Positions 16,251 through 25,543 of a DNA stretch of 64,000 nt are shown in pieces. Numbering within the stretch: position 1 is the first letter of the stretch; every line of letters begins with the position of its first letter. The stretch spans positions 186,001-250,000 of the forward strand of contig NZ_MLCE01000021.1 of assembly GCF_002300165.1 (NCBI RefSeq), given 5' to 3'. This stretch comes from Streptomyces sp. Tue6028. GTDB taxonomy: Bacteria > Actinomycetota > Actinomycetes > Streptomycetales > Streptomycetaceae. The position numbers were made by a program, and so were the translations under genes. The notes beneath the pieces were generated by a model. It was not told the origin of the DNA. It made no database searches and worked only from the letters and a program-made list of their open reading frames with translations.

Positions 16251-16271
16251 GCCCCTGCGCCGCGCCCGGCC

Positions 16272-18461
16272 TCAGCCGTCCTCGGCGACCTGCGCGCCGG
16301 CCTCGTGGAACTCGAACCAGATGCTCTTCCCCTCGCCCCTGGGATCCACGCCCCAGGCGTCCGCGAGGAGCTCCACGAACACCAGCCCCCGCCCGGAGGA
16401 CGCCAGCTCCCCCGGGTGGCGCCGGTGCGGCAGGTCGTCGCTCGCGTCGGAGACCTCCACCCGCAGCCGCCGTCCGTCCGGGCCGCCCGCCACCTCGGCG
16501 ACGATCAGCGCGTCGGTGTCGGTGTGCACCAGGACGTTCGTGATCAGTTCGGAGACGAGCAGGACCGCCCCGTCGAACTGGTCCTCTGAGGCCCAGTCGT
16601 GGAGCAGCTCCCGCAGCTGCTGGCGGGCCCCGGCGATCGCCTCGGGCTCGGCCTGCGCCACGGTCAGCATCGTGCGGCGCACCGGCGGCGGTGCGAGCGT
16701 CACGGTGTCGTCGCAGCCGCAGCCCGGTCCCTGCCGGCACAGCAGCACGACGGCGATGTCGTCCTCCCGCCGGTCGGCGAGCGGCCCGGTGGTGTGGTGC
16801 GAGGAGGGCCCGTGCACGACCTGGACGAGCGCGTCGGCCAGGGACTCCATGTCGCCTTCGTGGGCCTCCAGGGCCCGGCGGATACGGCGCCAGCCGGTGT
16901 CGAGGTCGTGACCGCCGGTCTCGATGAGCCCGTCGGTGCAGATCAGCATGGTCTCGCCCGGTTCCAGGACGAGCCGGGTCGTGGGGTAGTCGGCGTCCGG
17001 GTCGACGCCCAGCGGCAGCCCGCCCGCCGTCGGCCGCATCAGCACCGTTCCGTCGGCCATGCGTATAGCGGGGTCCGGGTGCCCGGCGCGGGCGATGTCG
17101 AGCGTCCCGGTCGCCGGGTCGACCTCGACGTAGAGGCAGGTCGCGAAGCGGGTGTCGTCGGGATCCCCGTCGTCCGCGCCGCCGCTCGACCCGTAGGTCA
17201 CCGAGTCGGTGACCCCGTACAGGAAGCGTGAGGCCCGGGAGAGCACCGCGTCGGGGCGGTGGCCCTCGGAGGCGTACGCGCGCAGCGCGATGCGCAGCTG
17301 GCCCATCAGGCCCGCCGCGCGGACGTCGTGGCCCTGGACGTCGCCGATGACCAGCGCGAAGCGGCCTCCGCCGGACTTCGTCCGGGCGCTCCCCCCGGGC
17401 AGCGGGATCATGTCGTACCAGTCGCCGCCGACCTGGAGGCCGCCGCCGGTGGGGACATAGCGCGCGGCGATGGTCATGCCCGGTATCCGGGGGCCCAGCA
17501 TGGGCATCATCGAGCGTTGCAGGCCGTCGGTGAGTGCCCGCTCGGTCTCGGCGGCCCCGGCGCGCGACAGGGCCTGCGCGAGCATGCGGGCGACGGTCGT
17601 GAGGACCGATCGCTCGTCGGGCGTGAAGCTGACGGGGTACGTGAAGGCCGCCATCCACGCCCCCATGGTGCGGCCCGCGACGGTCAGCGGCAGGAACGCC
17701 CAGGAGTGCCGTCCGAAGTGCTTGGCGAGCGGCCAGGAGACCGGATAGCGGTCCCGGTAGTCGTCGGGCGAGGACAGGTAGACGGCACGGCCCGTGCGGA
17801 CGACCTCCGCGGCCGGGTAGTCGGTGGCCAGCGCCATGTGCGAGAAGGGGCTCTCGGCCCCCGGCTGGTGCCCGTGGTGGCCGATGACCGTCAGCCGGTC
17901 GCCCTCGGCGCCGAAGACGGCGAGTCCGTCGGGGGAGAACCCGGGCATGGACAGGCCGGCCGCGACCCGCAGCACCTCGGCCGTCGACCGGGCCTCGGCC
18001 AGCGCGCGGCCCGCGTCCAGCAGGAACGCCTCCCGCGAGCGGCGCCAGTCGCCGGTGACCGGGGTGCGCGCGGCGGCGCCCGGCGGCTGCTCGGAGACCT
18101 CCTGGAGGGTGCCGATGAGCTCGAACTCGCCGGTCTTCGGGTCCACGATCGGCTTGGAGCGGCTGCGGACGGTGCGGAGCACCCGGCCGTGCCCGTCCAT
18201 GATCCGCATCCGGGCCTCGGCCAGGGTGCCCTCGGCGACGGCGAGCTGGACGACCCCGTCGATCTCGTTCCAGTCGACGGGGTGGAAATGGGAGCGCGCG
18301 CCCGCCTCGGTGAGGGTCGCCGGCTCCGCGGGCAGGCCGATCAGCCGGGCGGCCTCTGCGTCGAAGGTGACCAGACCGGCGGCGTTGTCCCAGCGCCACA
18401 GGCCGGTCGCGAGGGCGGCGAGGACATCCCCCACGCCGGGCAGGGGCTCACCAGTGCGCAT
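16272..18461 (-). CDS. PAS-GAF-SpoIIE phosphatase with C-terminal HATPase domain
   Basis: 729 residues from ATG 18461. The order is: PAS (about 15-115), GAF (about 135-290), PP2C/SpoIIE phosphatase (about 310-530) with intact metal motifs (VGGDWYDMIPL, IGDVQGHDV, ICTDGLIE, REDDIAVVLL), then an RsbW-like HATPase (about 600-720) with LLVSELITNVLVH and SSGRGLVFVELLA. A Cys-rich patch (GPGCGCDD) joins the last two. Having both phosphatase and anti-sigma-type kinase folds suggests it sets the phosphorylation of an anti-sigma antagonist in response to a PAS/GAF signal. Partners are not encoded next to it. Divergent from aspS. Confidence 0.88.
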   Translation of the reverse strand: MRTGEPLPGVGDVLAALATGLWRWDNAAGLVTFDAEAARLIGLPAEPATLTEAGARSHFHPVDWNEIDGVVQLAVAEGTLAEARMRIMDGHGRVLRTVRSRSKPIVDPKTGEFELIGTLQEVSEQPPGAAARTPVTGDWRRSREAFLLDAGRALAEARSTAEVLRVAAGLSMPGFSPDGLAVFGAEGDRLTVIGHHGHQPGAESPFSHMALATDYPAAEVVRTGRAVYLSSPDDYRDRYPVSWPLAKHFGRHSWAFLPLTVAGRTMGAWMAAFTYPVSFTPDERSVLTTVARMLAQALSRAGAAETERALTDGLQRSMMPMLGPRIPGMTIAARYVPTGGGLQVGGDWYDMIPLPGGSARTKSGGGRFALVIGDVQGHDVRAAGLMGQLRIALRAYASEGHRPDAVLSRASRFLYGVTDSVTYGSSGGADDGDPDDTRFATCLYVEVDPATGTLDIARAGHPDPAIRMADGTVLMRPTAGGLPLGVDPDADYPTTRLVLEPGETMLICTDGLIETGGHDLDTGWRRIRRALEAHEGDMESLADALVQVVHGPSSHHTTGPLADRREDDIAVVLLCRQGPGCGCDDTVTLAPPPVRRTMLTVAQAEPEAIAGARQQLRELLHDWASEDQFDGAVLLVSELITNVLVHTDTDALIVAEVAGGPDGRRLRVEVSDASDDLPHRRHPGELASSGRGLVFVELLADAWGVDPRGEGKSIWFEFHEAGAQVAEDG

Positions 18462-18568
18462 GGCCCCACTGTAAGAAGAGGTGATCGCCGCCTGCCACCG
18501 AGAGTATTGGGGAGTGGCGATCCTGGGGTGCCCGGTACCCTTGGGGGGTCCGGGCCCCGGCCCAGGAC

Positions 18569-18582
18569 GTTTCACGTGAAAC
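18569..18582. promoter_or_regulatory. parS: parS centromere-like site (exact match)
   Basis: GTTTCACGTGAAAC is a perfect 14-bp palindrome identical to the ParB-binding parS core of Streptomyces and most bacteria. It lies in the gap between the SpoIIE-type gene and aspS, 34 bases before the aspS ATG. In Streptomyces most parS copies cluster around oriC. It was the only exact copy I noticed in the window. Confidence 0.9.
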
Positions 18583-18615
18583 AGACCCCGATCCGCGAAG
18601 ACTGGATGAACGACG

Positions 18616-20379
18616 ATGCATCGGTACAGGTCCCACACCTGCGGCGAGCTCCGCGCCTCTGACGTCGAGAGCGACGTCCGGCTGAGCGGCTGGCTGCACA
18701 ATCGCCGAGACCTGGGCGGCATCCTCTTCATCGATCTGCGCGACCACTACGGCATCACGCAGCTCGTCGCCCGCCCCGGTACGCCCGCCTACGAGGCACT
18801 GGACAAGGTCTCCAAGGAGTCCACCGTCCGCATCGACGGCAAGGTCGTCTCACGCGGCGCGGAGAACGTGAACCCCGACCTGCCCACCGGCGAGATCGAG
18901 GTCGAGGTCGGCGAGGTCGAACTGCTCGGCGCCGCCCAGCCGCTGCCCTTCACGATCAACGCCGAGGACGGCGTCAACGAGGAGCGGCGCCTGGAGTACC
19001 GCTTCCTCGACCTGCGCCGCGAGCGCATGCACCGCAACATCCTGCTGCGGACGGCCGTGATCTCGGCGATCCGTCACAAGATGACGGCGCTCGGCTTCAA
19101 CGAGATGGCGACCCCGATCCTCAGCGCCACCTCCCCCGAGGGTGCGCGCGACTTCGTGGTGCCCTCCCGTCTCAACCCCGGCAAGTTCTACGCCCTGCCG
19201 CAGGCCCCGCAGCAGTTCAAGCAGCTGCTGATGATCTCCGGCTTCGACCGCTACTTCCAGATCGCGCCCTGCTTCCGCGACGAGGACGCCCGCGCGGACC
19301 GCTCGCCGGGCGAGTTCTACCAGCTCGACGTCGAGATGTCGTTCGTCGAGCAGGAGGACGTCTTCCAGCCGATCGAGAAGCTGATGACCGAGCTGTTCGA
19401 GGAGTTCGGCAACGGCCGTCATGTGACGTCCCCGTTCCCGCGCATCCCGTTCCGCGAGGCGATGCTGAAGTACGGCTCCGACAAGCCGGACCTGCGCGCC
19501 CAGCTGGAGCTTGTCGACATCACCGACATCTTCGAGGGCTCGGAGTTCAAGGCGTTCGCGGGCAAGCACGTGCGTGCCCTGCCGGTGCCGGACGTCGCCG
19601 CGCAGCCCCGCAAGTTCTTCGACCAGCTCGGTGACTTCGCCGTCACCCTGGGCGCGAAGGGCCTGGCCTGGATCCGCGTCGCCGAGGACGGCTCGCTGAC
19701 GGGTCCGATCGCGAAGTTCCTCACCGAGGAGAACGTCGCCGAGCTGACCAAGCGTCTCTCGCTGGCGGCCGGCCACGCGGTGTTCTTCGGCGCGGGCGAG
19801 TTCGACGAGGTCTCGAAGATCATGGGCGCGGTGCGCGTCGAGGCCGCCAAGCGTGCCGGGCACTTCGAGGAGGACGTCTTCCGGTTCTGCTGGATCGTCG
19901 ACTTCCCGATGTACGAGAAGGACGAGGACACCGGCAAGATCGACTTCTCGCACAACCCGTTCTCGATGCCGCAGGGGGGTCTGGAGGCCCTGGAGACCCA
20001 GGACCCGCTGGACATCCTCGGCTGGCAGTACGACATCGTCTGCAACGGCGTGGAACTGTCCTCCGGCGCCATCCGGAACCACGAGCCCGACATCATGCTC
20101 AAGGCCTTCGAGATCGCGGGCTACGACCGTGAGACCGTCGAGGAGCAGTTCGCGGGCATGCTCCGCGCCTTCCGCTTCGGCGCCCCGCCGCACGGCGGCA
20201 TCGCCCCGGGCGTGGACCGCATCGTCATGCTCCTCGCGGACGAGCCGAACATCCGCGAGACGATCGCGTTCCCGCTCAACGGCAACGCGCAGGACCTGAT
20301 GATGGGCGCGCCCACGGAGCTCGACGAGACCCGTCTGCGCGAGCTGAACCTCTCCGTGCGCAAGCCGCAGCCGAAGTAG
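18616..20379 (+). CDS. aspS: Aspartate-tRNA ligase
   Basis: A 587-residue class II synthetase that charges tRNA-Asp. The N-terminal OB-fold anticodon-binding domain (about 1-105) includes GWLHNRRDLGGILFIDLRD. The catalytic core has motif 2 (FRDEDARADRSPGEFYQLD) and motif 3 (GIAPGVDRIVMLL), with the bacterial GAD insertion between. The residue in RRDLGG is Leu; non-discriminating enzymes that also charge tRNA-Asn often have His there, so this hints at a discriminating enzyme, but one residue is weak evidence. Essential housekeeping gene, ended by a strong hairpin. Confidence 0.97.
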   Translation: MHRYRSHTCGELRASDVESDVRLSGWLHNRRDLGGILFIDLRDHYGITQLVARPGTPAYEALDKVSKESTVRIDGKVVSRGAENVNPDLPTGEIEVEVGEVELLGAAQPLPFTINAEDGVNEERRLEYRFLDLRRERMHRNILLRTAVISAIRHKMTALGFNEMATPILSATSPEGARDFVVPSRLNPGKFYALPQAPQQFKQLLMISGFDRYFQIAPCFRDEDARADRSPGEFYQLDVEMSFVEQEDVFQPIEKLMTELFEEFGNGRHVTSPFPRIPFREAMLKYGSDKPDLRAQLELVDITDIFEGSEFKAFAGKHVRALPVPDVAAQPRKFFDQLGDFAVTLGAKGLAWIRVAEDGSLTGPIAKFLTEENVAELTKRLSLAAGHAVFFGAGEFDEVSKIMGAVRVEAAKRAGHFEEDVFRFCWIVDFPMYEKDEDTGKIDFSHNPFSMPQGGLEALETQDPLDILGWQYDIVCNGVELSSGAIRNHEPDIMLKAFEIAGYDRETVEEQFAGMLRAFRFGAPPHGGIAPGVDRIVMLLADEPNIRETIAFPLNGNAQDLMMGAPTELDETRLRELNLSVRKPQPK

Positions 20380-20394
20380 GCCCCAGCACCCGAG

Positions 20395-20424
20395 TGGCCC
20401 GGAACCGACGTCGGTTCCGGGCCA
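20395..20424. terminator. 30-base perfect palindrome terminator after aspS
   Basis: The two halves 20395-20408 and 20411-20424 are perfectly complementary around a 2-base centre. It starts 16 bases after the aspS stop. Confidence 0.8.
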
Positions 20425-20495
20425 TTCCGCGTGGCCTTGCAGAACCACAGTCCGCACCCATGCTGCTGACAGGTGGGAACCCTACGGTCCGGTTC

Positions 20496-21449
20496 ATGAC
20501 TGAGACCCAAGGACCCGCGCACAAACGGAACATGACGCGACGCAAGGTCGTCGTCGCAGGTGGAGCGGCCGTGGCGGCCGTGGGCGTGGGCGGCGGCATC
20601 GCCGTGAACGCGTTCGCGGGCGAGACGGCCTCCGGCACCTCCGCCGCGGACGCCTCGTCGAGCGCCGAGACCTGTTACACGCTGACCTCGGAGACCACCG
20701 AGGGTCCGTACTACATCGACGCGGACAAGATCCGCCAGGACATCACCGAGGACCAGGAGGGCATCCCCATGACCCTCAAGCTCAAGGTGATCGACGCCGA
20801 GACCTGCAAGCCCGTCAAGAACGCGGCGGTCGACATCTGGCACTGCACCGCGCTGGGCGTCTACTCCGGCTACGAGTCGATGGGCAGCGGCGGAGGCGGC
20901 GGCGCCCCGACGGGTGCCCCCACCGACGCACCCTCAGGGACGCCCACCGGCACCCCGACCGGCGAGCCCCCGTCCGGCGGTCCCTCCGGTGGCGGCGGCC
21001 ACTCCGAACCCACCGACGACGAGCGCTATCTGCGCGGCACCTGGAAGACCGACAAGCACGGCTACGTCACCTTCAAGACCGTGTTCCCGGGCTGGTACCA
21101 GGGCCGCTGCGTCCACATCCACGTGAAGGTCCACGTGGACGGCACCTGGACCGACGCGGGCTACGAGGGCGGCCACACCTGTCACACCGGCCAGCTCTTC
21201 TTCGACGAGAAGTCGGTCCTGGCCGCGGCCGAGGTGGCCCCGTACGCGACGAACACCACCACGCGCACGACCCTCACCGAGGACACGATCTACCCCCAGA
21301 ACGGGCATGCGGGCGGTCTCCTCCGCCTCGACTACAGCAGGAAGAACATCGCCAAGGGCGTCCACGCGCATCTGACGATGGGCGTCGCCCCGGACGAGAC
21401 CCACGACAGCACGGACACCCAGCCGAGCGCGTCGGCGTCGGCCTCGTAG
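20496..21449 (+). CDS. Tat-exported intradiol dioxygenase-like protein
   Basis: 317 residues. The N terminus has a twin-arginine signal (TRRKVVVAGG then a hydrophobic Ala/Gly/Val stretch), so it is exported folded with its metal. The core resembles intradiol ring-cleavage dioxygenases: the first Tyr ligand in TEGPYYID, then FPGWYQGRCVHIHVKV supplying Tyr and two His that would bind Fe(III). A Gly/Pro/Thr linker of about 40 residues interrupts the core at about residues 130-170. The C terminus is Ser/Ala-rich. It probably cleaves catechol-type aromatics outside the cell. Monocistronic, between two terminators. Confidence 0.85.
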   Translation: MTETQGPAHKRNMTRRKVVVAGGAAVAAVGVGGGIAVNAFAGETASGTSAADASSSAETCYTLTSETTEGPYYIDADKIRQDITEDQEGIPMTLKLKVIDAETCKPVKNAAVDIWHCTALGVYSGYESMGSGGGGGAPTGAPTDAPSGTPTGTPTGEPPSGGPSGGGGHSEPTDDERYLRGTWKTDKHGYVTFKTVFPGWYQGRCVHIHVKVHVDGTWTDAGYEGGHTCHTGQLFFDEKSVLAAAEVAPYATNTTTRTTLTEDTIYPQNGHAGGLLRLDYSRKNIAKGVHAHLTMGVAPDETHDSTDTQPSASASAS

Positions 21450-21517
21450 CACCGTCCGCGGAACTCGGGGCCGTCCGGGGCCGCGCGGTGCCCCGGGCGG
21501 TCCCTCACCCCGGCCGC

Positions 21518-21994
21518 TCAGGTGTCGTAGGTGCCGTCCCACGGCTCGCCGAAGCCGAGCCGGTCCGGGTAGAGCTCGGCCCACTCGCCGTCCTCGTCCG
21601 ATCCGCTCAGCAGGCCGAAGAGCACTCCGTCGACGGTGAGTTGGAAGGGGCGGACGGCGATGTCCGTGTAGGAGCGGCGGGGCAGGCTGCGCAGCAGCTT
21701 CGCCAGGTGGATCCGGGCCTGCGCGAGGACCGAGTCGTCGCCGTCGGGATTGCGCTGCTGCTCGGCCCAGGTGCCGGCGCACCAGATCTCCGAGTCGCGG
21801 TACCGGCCCTCGACGTCGAAGGTGTGGAGCACCGTGTAGAGGCGTTTGTGCTCTTCCCAGCCGTCGTCGGGACGGAAGCCTTCAGGGAAGGCGTACGTGA
21901 TCGATGCCAGGAACTGACCGTCCGCGTACCGGCCGATGGTCTCGGTGCGGTGCTTCGGCTCGTAGGCGATCGGGATGACCTCGGGGACTGCCAT
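21518..21994 (-). CDS. Hypothetical protein
   Basis: About 158 residues from ATG 21994; the longer reading adds a leader with no clear start signal. It looks like a soluble alpha/beta protein: strands such as PEVIPIAYEPKHRTETIGRY and SYTDIAVRPFQLTVDGVLFG, and a C-terminal patch rich in Asp, Glu and Trp (EDGEWAELYPDRLGFGEPW). No membrane segment, signal or catalytic motif that I recognise. Convergent with the dioxygenase gene and downstream of the large secreted-protein gene's terminator. Confidence 0.6.
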   Translation of the reverse strand: MAVPEVIPIAYEPKHRTETIGRYADGQFLASITYAFPEGFRPDDGWEEHKRLYTVLHTFDVEGRYRDSEIWCAGTWAEQQRNPDGDDSVLAQARIHLAKLLRSLPRRSYTDIAVRPFQLTVDGVLFGLLSGSDEDGEWAELYPDRLGFGEPWDGTYDT

Positions 21995-22145
21995 GGCGGA
22001 AACCATACGGGTGAGCGCGGACATGCCAGCGCCGGGGTCCACTCCGGATCCGAGGAGCGGACGGCGCCCGTTCGCTCCGGGCCGCCACCGGCGCCCGGGT
22101 GCCCCGTCACCGGCTCGGCGGGCGGGGGACGAGCGACGACGACAA

Positions 22146-22176
22146 GGGCGCCCGGGACATCAAGTCCCGGGCGCCC
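22146..22176. terminator. 13-bp perfect-stem terminator
   Basis: Stem 22146-22158 with 22164-22176, loop of 5. It ends the large FG-GAP protein gene on the minus strand. Confidence 0.8.
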
Positions 22177-22195
22177 CGGCCGATGTGCGCGCCCG

Positions 22196-25100
22196 TCAGG
22201 AGAGGAACTTGTAGCCGCTCCAGCCGGTCGCGATCTTCGTGCGGGAGCCGAAGGATCCCTTGCCGTCACCGCTGTTGCGGTACAGGTTTCCGCTGCTGTC
22301 GCGGGAGACCAGATCGGCCTTGCCGTCGTCGGTGATGTCGCCGACGCCGACGACGGCGTTGTAGGAGCCGCCCCAGTCGCCGAACAGCTTCGCCCGGGCG
22401 GCGAAGGTGCCGTCCCCCTTGCCGTGGTAGCGGTAGAGGGTGTTGGAGGTGTCCTGGGCGAGCAGGTCGCCGATGCCGTCGCCGTCGAGATCGCCGGCGC
22501 CGACGATCTTCTTGTAGCCCTTCCAGTTGTCGTAGAGCTTCACGCGCGCGGACAGGCCGCCCGTGCTCGTCCCCTTGTACAGGTAGACGGTTCCGGTGGA
22601 CGCGGTGCGTGCGATCAGGTCCGGGCGGCCGTCGCCGGTCATGTCGCCGGGCGAGGTCAGGACGTCGTACTGCGTCCAGCCGCTCGTGGCGAGCGTCGTG
22701 TACGACGTCGTCGGCTTGACGGCGGCGTTGCAGCCCGGCTTGTACAGGCGCAGGGCCCCGCTGCTCAGCCGTACGAGGACGTCGTTGCAGCGGTCGCCGT
22801 TCAGGTCGCCGAAGGGGACCGCCTTGATGGAGGTGGCCCATCCGGTGCCGGTGGTCTTGTCGCCGAACGTGCCCCTTCCGGTGCCCTGTTGGACGGTCAG
22901 TCCGCCGGAGGAGTTGAGGGTGAGCAGGTCACCCCTGCCGTCCGGGCCGTCGGGGCTGCCGAAGTCGTGGCGTACCGCGGCTCCCCTGAGCAGGAAGCCC
23001 TCGCCGGACGTCACCGTGACGGGGGCCGAGGTGCCCAGACCGGTCGCCTTCAGCGTCCAGGTGAATTCCCCGTTGGGGAAGTGGGTGCCGCCGGAGGTCT
23101 TGCCGTTCCAGTTCGCGGACAGCTGGGCGGAGACCGCGCCGCCGGTGAGCGTACGGGTGGCCCTGCCGGTCGCACCGCTCTGCACCGAGGTGAAGGTCAG
23201 CGACCAGGAGGTGACCGGGCGGGACAGCTGCCAGTCGCCGGTCCAGGCGGTGGACGCGCCCGGCTCGACGTAGCTGCCGGCCTCGCCGCGGAAGGCGGTC
23301 GTCGCGGACGGCGTGATGCCGGTGGTGGCGACGTGCGTCTGCTGGAACGAGTCGGTCCAGGCGACCAGGCCCGTGTACTCGTCGACGGTCCACCGGTAAC
23401 GGCGGTCCGTGGCCGGACCGGTGCCCGGGACGTCGGAGGCGATCACGCGGGTGGCTCCGGTGGACGCCTGGGTCAGCACGAGCTGCCCGGTGGTGTGGTC
23501 GTGCCGCACGGTGAACCCGTCGCCGAGCAGCACATCGCCGGGCTGCACGGCCTTCGACGTACCGGCCTTGGTGTCGTACACACCGGCCGAGGCCGACTGG
23601 CACGACCAGTACACCCAGCGGCCCGCAGCCTGGAGTTCGCTCGGTACACAGCCGAGGCCCGGGACCGTGACCGTGGAGAGGGTCTTCTCCTCGGCCAGGC
23701 TGTAGGAGGTGAGCTTGCCGGTCGTGGAGGTGGCGCTCCACAGTGTCGAGCCGTTCAGGGCGGCGGCCCGGACCGAGCGCTTCAGCTGCTGGCCGTAGCC
23801 GAACTCGCCGACGTACTGCATCGGGGTCGAGCCACCGGAGTTGTAGACCGCGTAGCCGTCGGAGACATCGACGACGGAGCCGCCCGTGGTGCCGAACTCC
23901 AGTGTGTCGTTGGACCATTCGTCGCCGATGGCGACCAGCCGGTCGGCGTTCTCCAGTCCGCTGCCGCCCTCGTCACCGTCGTAGAAGGTGCCGAGGTACA
24001 CGTCCTCGGGCGCCGTGCCGCTGTTGCCCCACATCGCGGCGCAGGTGGTGCCCGGGTACGGGCACACGGGCCGCACCGAGTCGCCGGTCCTGGGGGCGGA
24101 CGCGGTCAGTTCGGTGCTGCCGTTCGTCGTGAGCGTGCGCACGGTCGTGGTGTCCGAGGTGCTGCTCGTGCTGTCCTCCGCCACGCGCAGGCTGCCGCGG
24201 CTGAGCGCCAGGCCCGTCTTGGCGTTCTCGTACGGCACCACCTTGCGCACCTTCTCCAGGCGCGGGGTGCCGTCGGCGAAGAGGCCGACGCGCTGGACCC
24301 ACCAGTCCGCCGCGCCGGTGCCACCGGTGACGAGGGCGTCGCCCTCAGGGGTGGCCACCGGGTTCCCGTAGGACCGGGTCAGCAGGGTCTTCTCGGTGCC
24401 GTCGGTCAGGGACACGGCCGTGACGCCGCCCCCGGACACACCGAGGACCAGCCAGTCGCCGACGACGACGGGGACGGGCGAGCCGGCGATCTCCTTGCCC
24501 GCCACCGGGACGGTCTCCTCGGCGAGGAGGTCGCCGCGCGGCTTGAGGTGCAGTCCGGCGGACTCCGTGTACCAGCCGACGCGGGCGTCGGTGAGGACGA
24601 GTTCCGGGGAGGCGTCCAGGCCGGTGAAGACGGGTGTGAGCTGCGCGGTCGCGAAGTCGAGGTAGCCGACGGTGTACGACTCGACGTCGCCGTTCCCGTC
24701 GCGGATCGCGTAGGCCAGGAGGAAGCCGTCCTCGTCGCCGGTGCGCGCGGCGCTCACGTTCCAGGAACCCTCGGCCGGGTAGCCGTCGACCACGCGGTCG
24801 CGCTGCTTGCCGTCGACGAGGTCCACGAGGTGCAGCCGGTAGCCGTCGAGCTGTTCGCCGTCGACGACGCCGTTCCACTCGACCGTGACGAGCGTGTCCC
24901 CGTAGGTGCCCACGTAGTCGGCCGACTGGCTCAGGTCGACGGTCCGTAGCGCGCTGTTGTCCGGGCTCCACAGGGACACCGGGTCGCCGTAGGAGGCGTG
25001 CGGCAGGGCGACGGTGTCGGCGGCCTGCCCGTACATGCCCGAGGCGCAGCGCAGCTGGATGTCCCAGCAGGTGGTGGTGGTCGGCTTGTAGACGCCGGTC

Positions 25101-25408
25101 GGCCCCTGCACGGTGACGGTGGTGCCGTCCTCGTAGGCCGTCCACAGCAGGCCCGCGACCCCGGCCTGACGGTGCAGGAATCCGGTCCTGCCCGCGGAGA
25201 GCAGCCGGTCGGAGCGCGGGGTGTCGCTGCTCGGATCGTCCAGCAGGATCTCCGTCGTCCCCGCCGATCCGGCCGCCGCGGCGGCCAGCGCGCTGCCGGC
25301 GCCGTCCGGGGTGCCGGCGAACAGGGTGATGGTGCCGGCCGCCAAGGCGACCGCGAGTGTGGAGACGAGGGCGGCCGGGCCGCGCCGTCTCGGGGCGTGT
25401 CTGCCCAC
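22196..25408 (-). CDS. Large secreted FG-GAP/VCBS repeat protein
   Basis: About 1070 residues. The GTG at 25408 follows GGGAGGGA and leads into a signal peptide (RHAPRRRGPAALVS, then a hydrophobic run). The middle region (about 60-800) is a long series of beta-propeller-like repeats with frequent G-x-W/Y and Asp-Ser patterns and no catalytic motif I can name. The C-terminal 220 residues hold at least four FG-GAP/VCBS calcium-binding repeats (GDLNGDRCNDVLVR, GDMTGDGRPDLIAR, GDLDGDGIGDLLAQ, GDITDDGKADLVSR). Such proteins are usually adhesive or structural surface proteins; the ligand is unknown. Confidence 0.85.
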   Translation of the reverse strand: MGRHAPRRRGPAALVSTLAVALAAGTITLFAGTPDGAGSALAAAAAGSAGTTEILLDDPSSDTPRSDRLLSAGRTGFLHRQAGVAGLLWTAYEDGTTVTVQGPTGVYKPTTTTCWDIQLRCASGMYGQAADTVALPHASYGDPVSLWSPDNSALRTVDLSQSADYVGTYGDTLVTVEWNGVVDGEQLDGYRLHLVDLVDGKQRDRVVDGYPAEGSWNVSAARTGDEDGFLLAYAIRDGNGDVESYTVGYLDFATAQLTPVFTGLDASPELVLTDARVGWYTESAGLHLKPRGDLLAEETVPVAGKEIAGSPVPVVVGDWLVLGVSGGGVTAVSLTDGTEKTLLTRSYGNPVATPEGDALVTGGTGAADWWVQRVGLFADGTPRLEKVRKVVPYENAKTGLALSRGSLRVAEDSTSSTSDTTTVRTLTTNGSTELTASAPRTGDSVRPVCPYPGTTCAAMWGNSGTAPEDVYLGTFYDGDEGGSGLENADRLVAIGDEWSNDTLEFGTTGGSVVDVSDGYAVYNSGGSTPMQYVGEFGYGQQLKRSVRAAALNGSTLWSATSTTGKLTSYSLAEEKTLSTVTVPGLGCVPSELQAAGRWVYWSCQSASAGVYDTKAGTSKAVQPGDVLLGDGFTVRHDHTTGQLVLTQASTGATRVIASDVPGTGPATDRRYRWTVDEYTGLVAWTDSFQQTHVATTGITPSATTAFRGEAGSYVEPGASTAWTGDWQLSRPVTSWSLTFTSVQSGATGRATRTLTGGAVSAQLSANWNGKTSGGTHFPNGEFTWTLKATGLGTSAPVTVTSGEGFLLRGAAVRHDFGSPDGPDGRGDLLTLNSSGGLTVQQGTGRGTFGDKTTGTGWATSIKAVPFGDLNGDRCNDVLVRLSSGALRLYKPGCNAAVKPTTSYTTLATSGWTQYDVLTSPGDMTGDGRPDLIARTASTGTVYLYKGTSTGGLSARVKLYDNWKGYKKIVGAGDLDGDGIGDLLAQDTSNTLYRYHGKGDGTFAARAKLFGDWGGSYNAVVGVGDITDDGKADLVSRDSSGNLYRNSGDGKGSFGSRTKIATGWSGYKFLS

Positions 25409-25506
25409 GTGAACTGTTCCCTCCCCGCGAGGGCCCCCGCCCTCGCACAAGTGTGCGGATGCTAGCAAGGGCCGACGGGGTCCTCGCGGGGAGGCGCCGT
25501 ACAGGC

Positions 25507-25534
25507 GCAGGCGGGCCGGTCCCGGCCCGCCTGC
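25507..25534. terminator. GC-rich terminator
   Basis: Inverted repeat 25507-25519 with 25522-25534, nearly loopless as written so the tip would open. It lies 10 bases after the PH-domain gene stop on the minus strand. Confidence 0.55.
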
Positions 25535-25543
25535 CGGGCGGTG

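Noticed and set aside
20670..20677. TTA triplet in the dioxygenase gene
   Set aside because: Out of frame: the codons are TGT TAC. Only the TTA at 59912 was in frame.
21488..24949. A 1153-codon open frame on the plus strand
   Set aside because: It lies opposite the secreted FG-GAP protein gene, is full of Gly/Arg/Val/Ala repeats without domain character, and arises from GC-rich third positions on the other strand.
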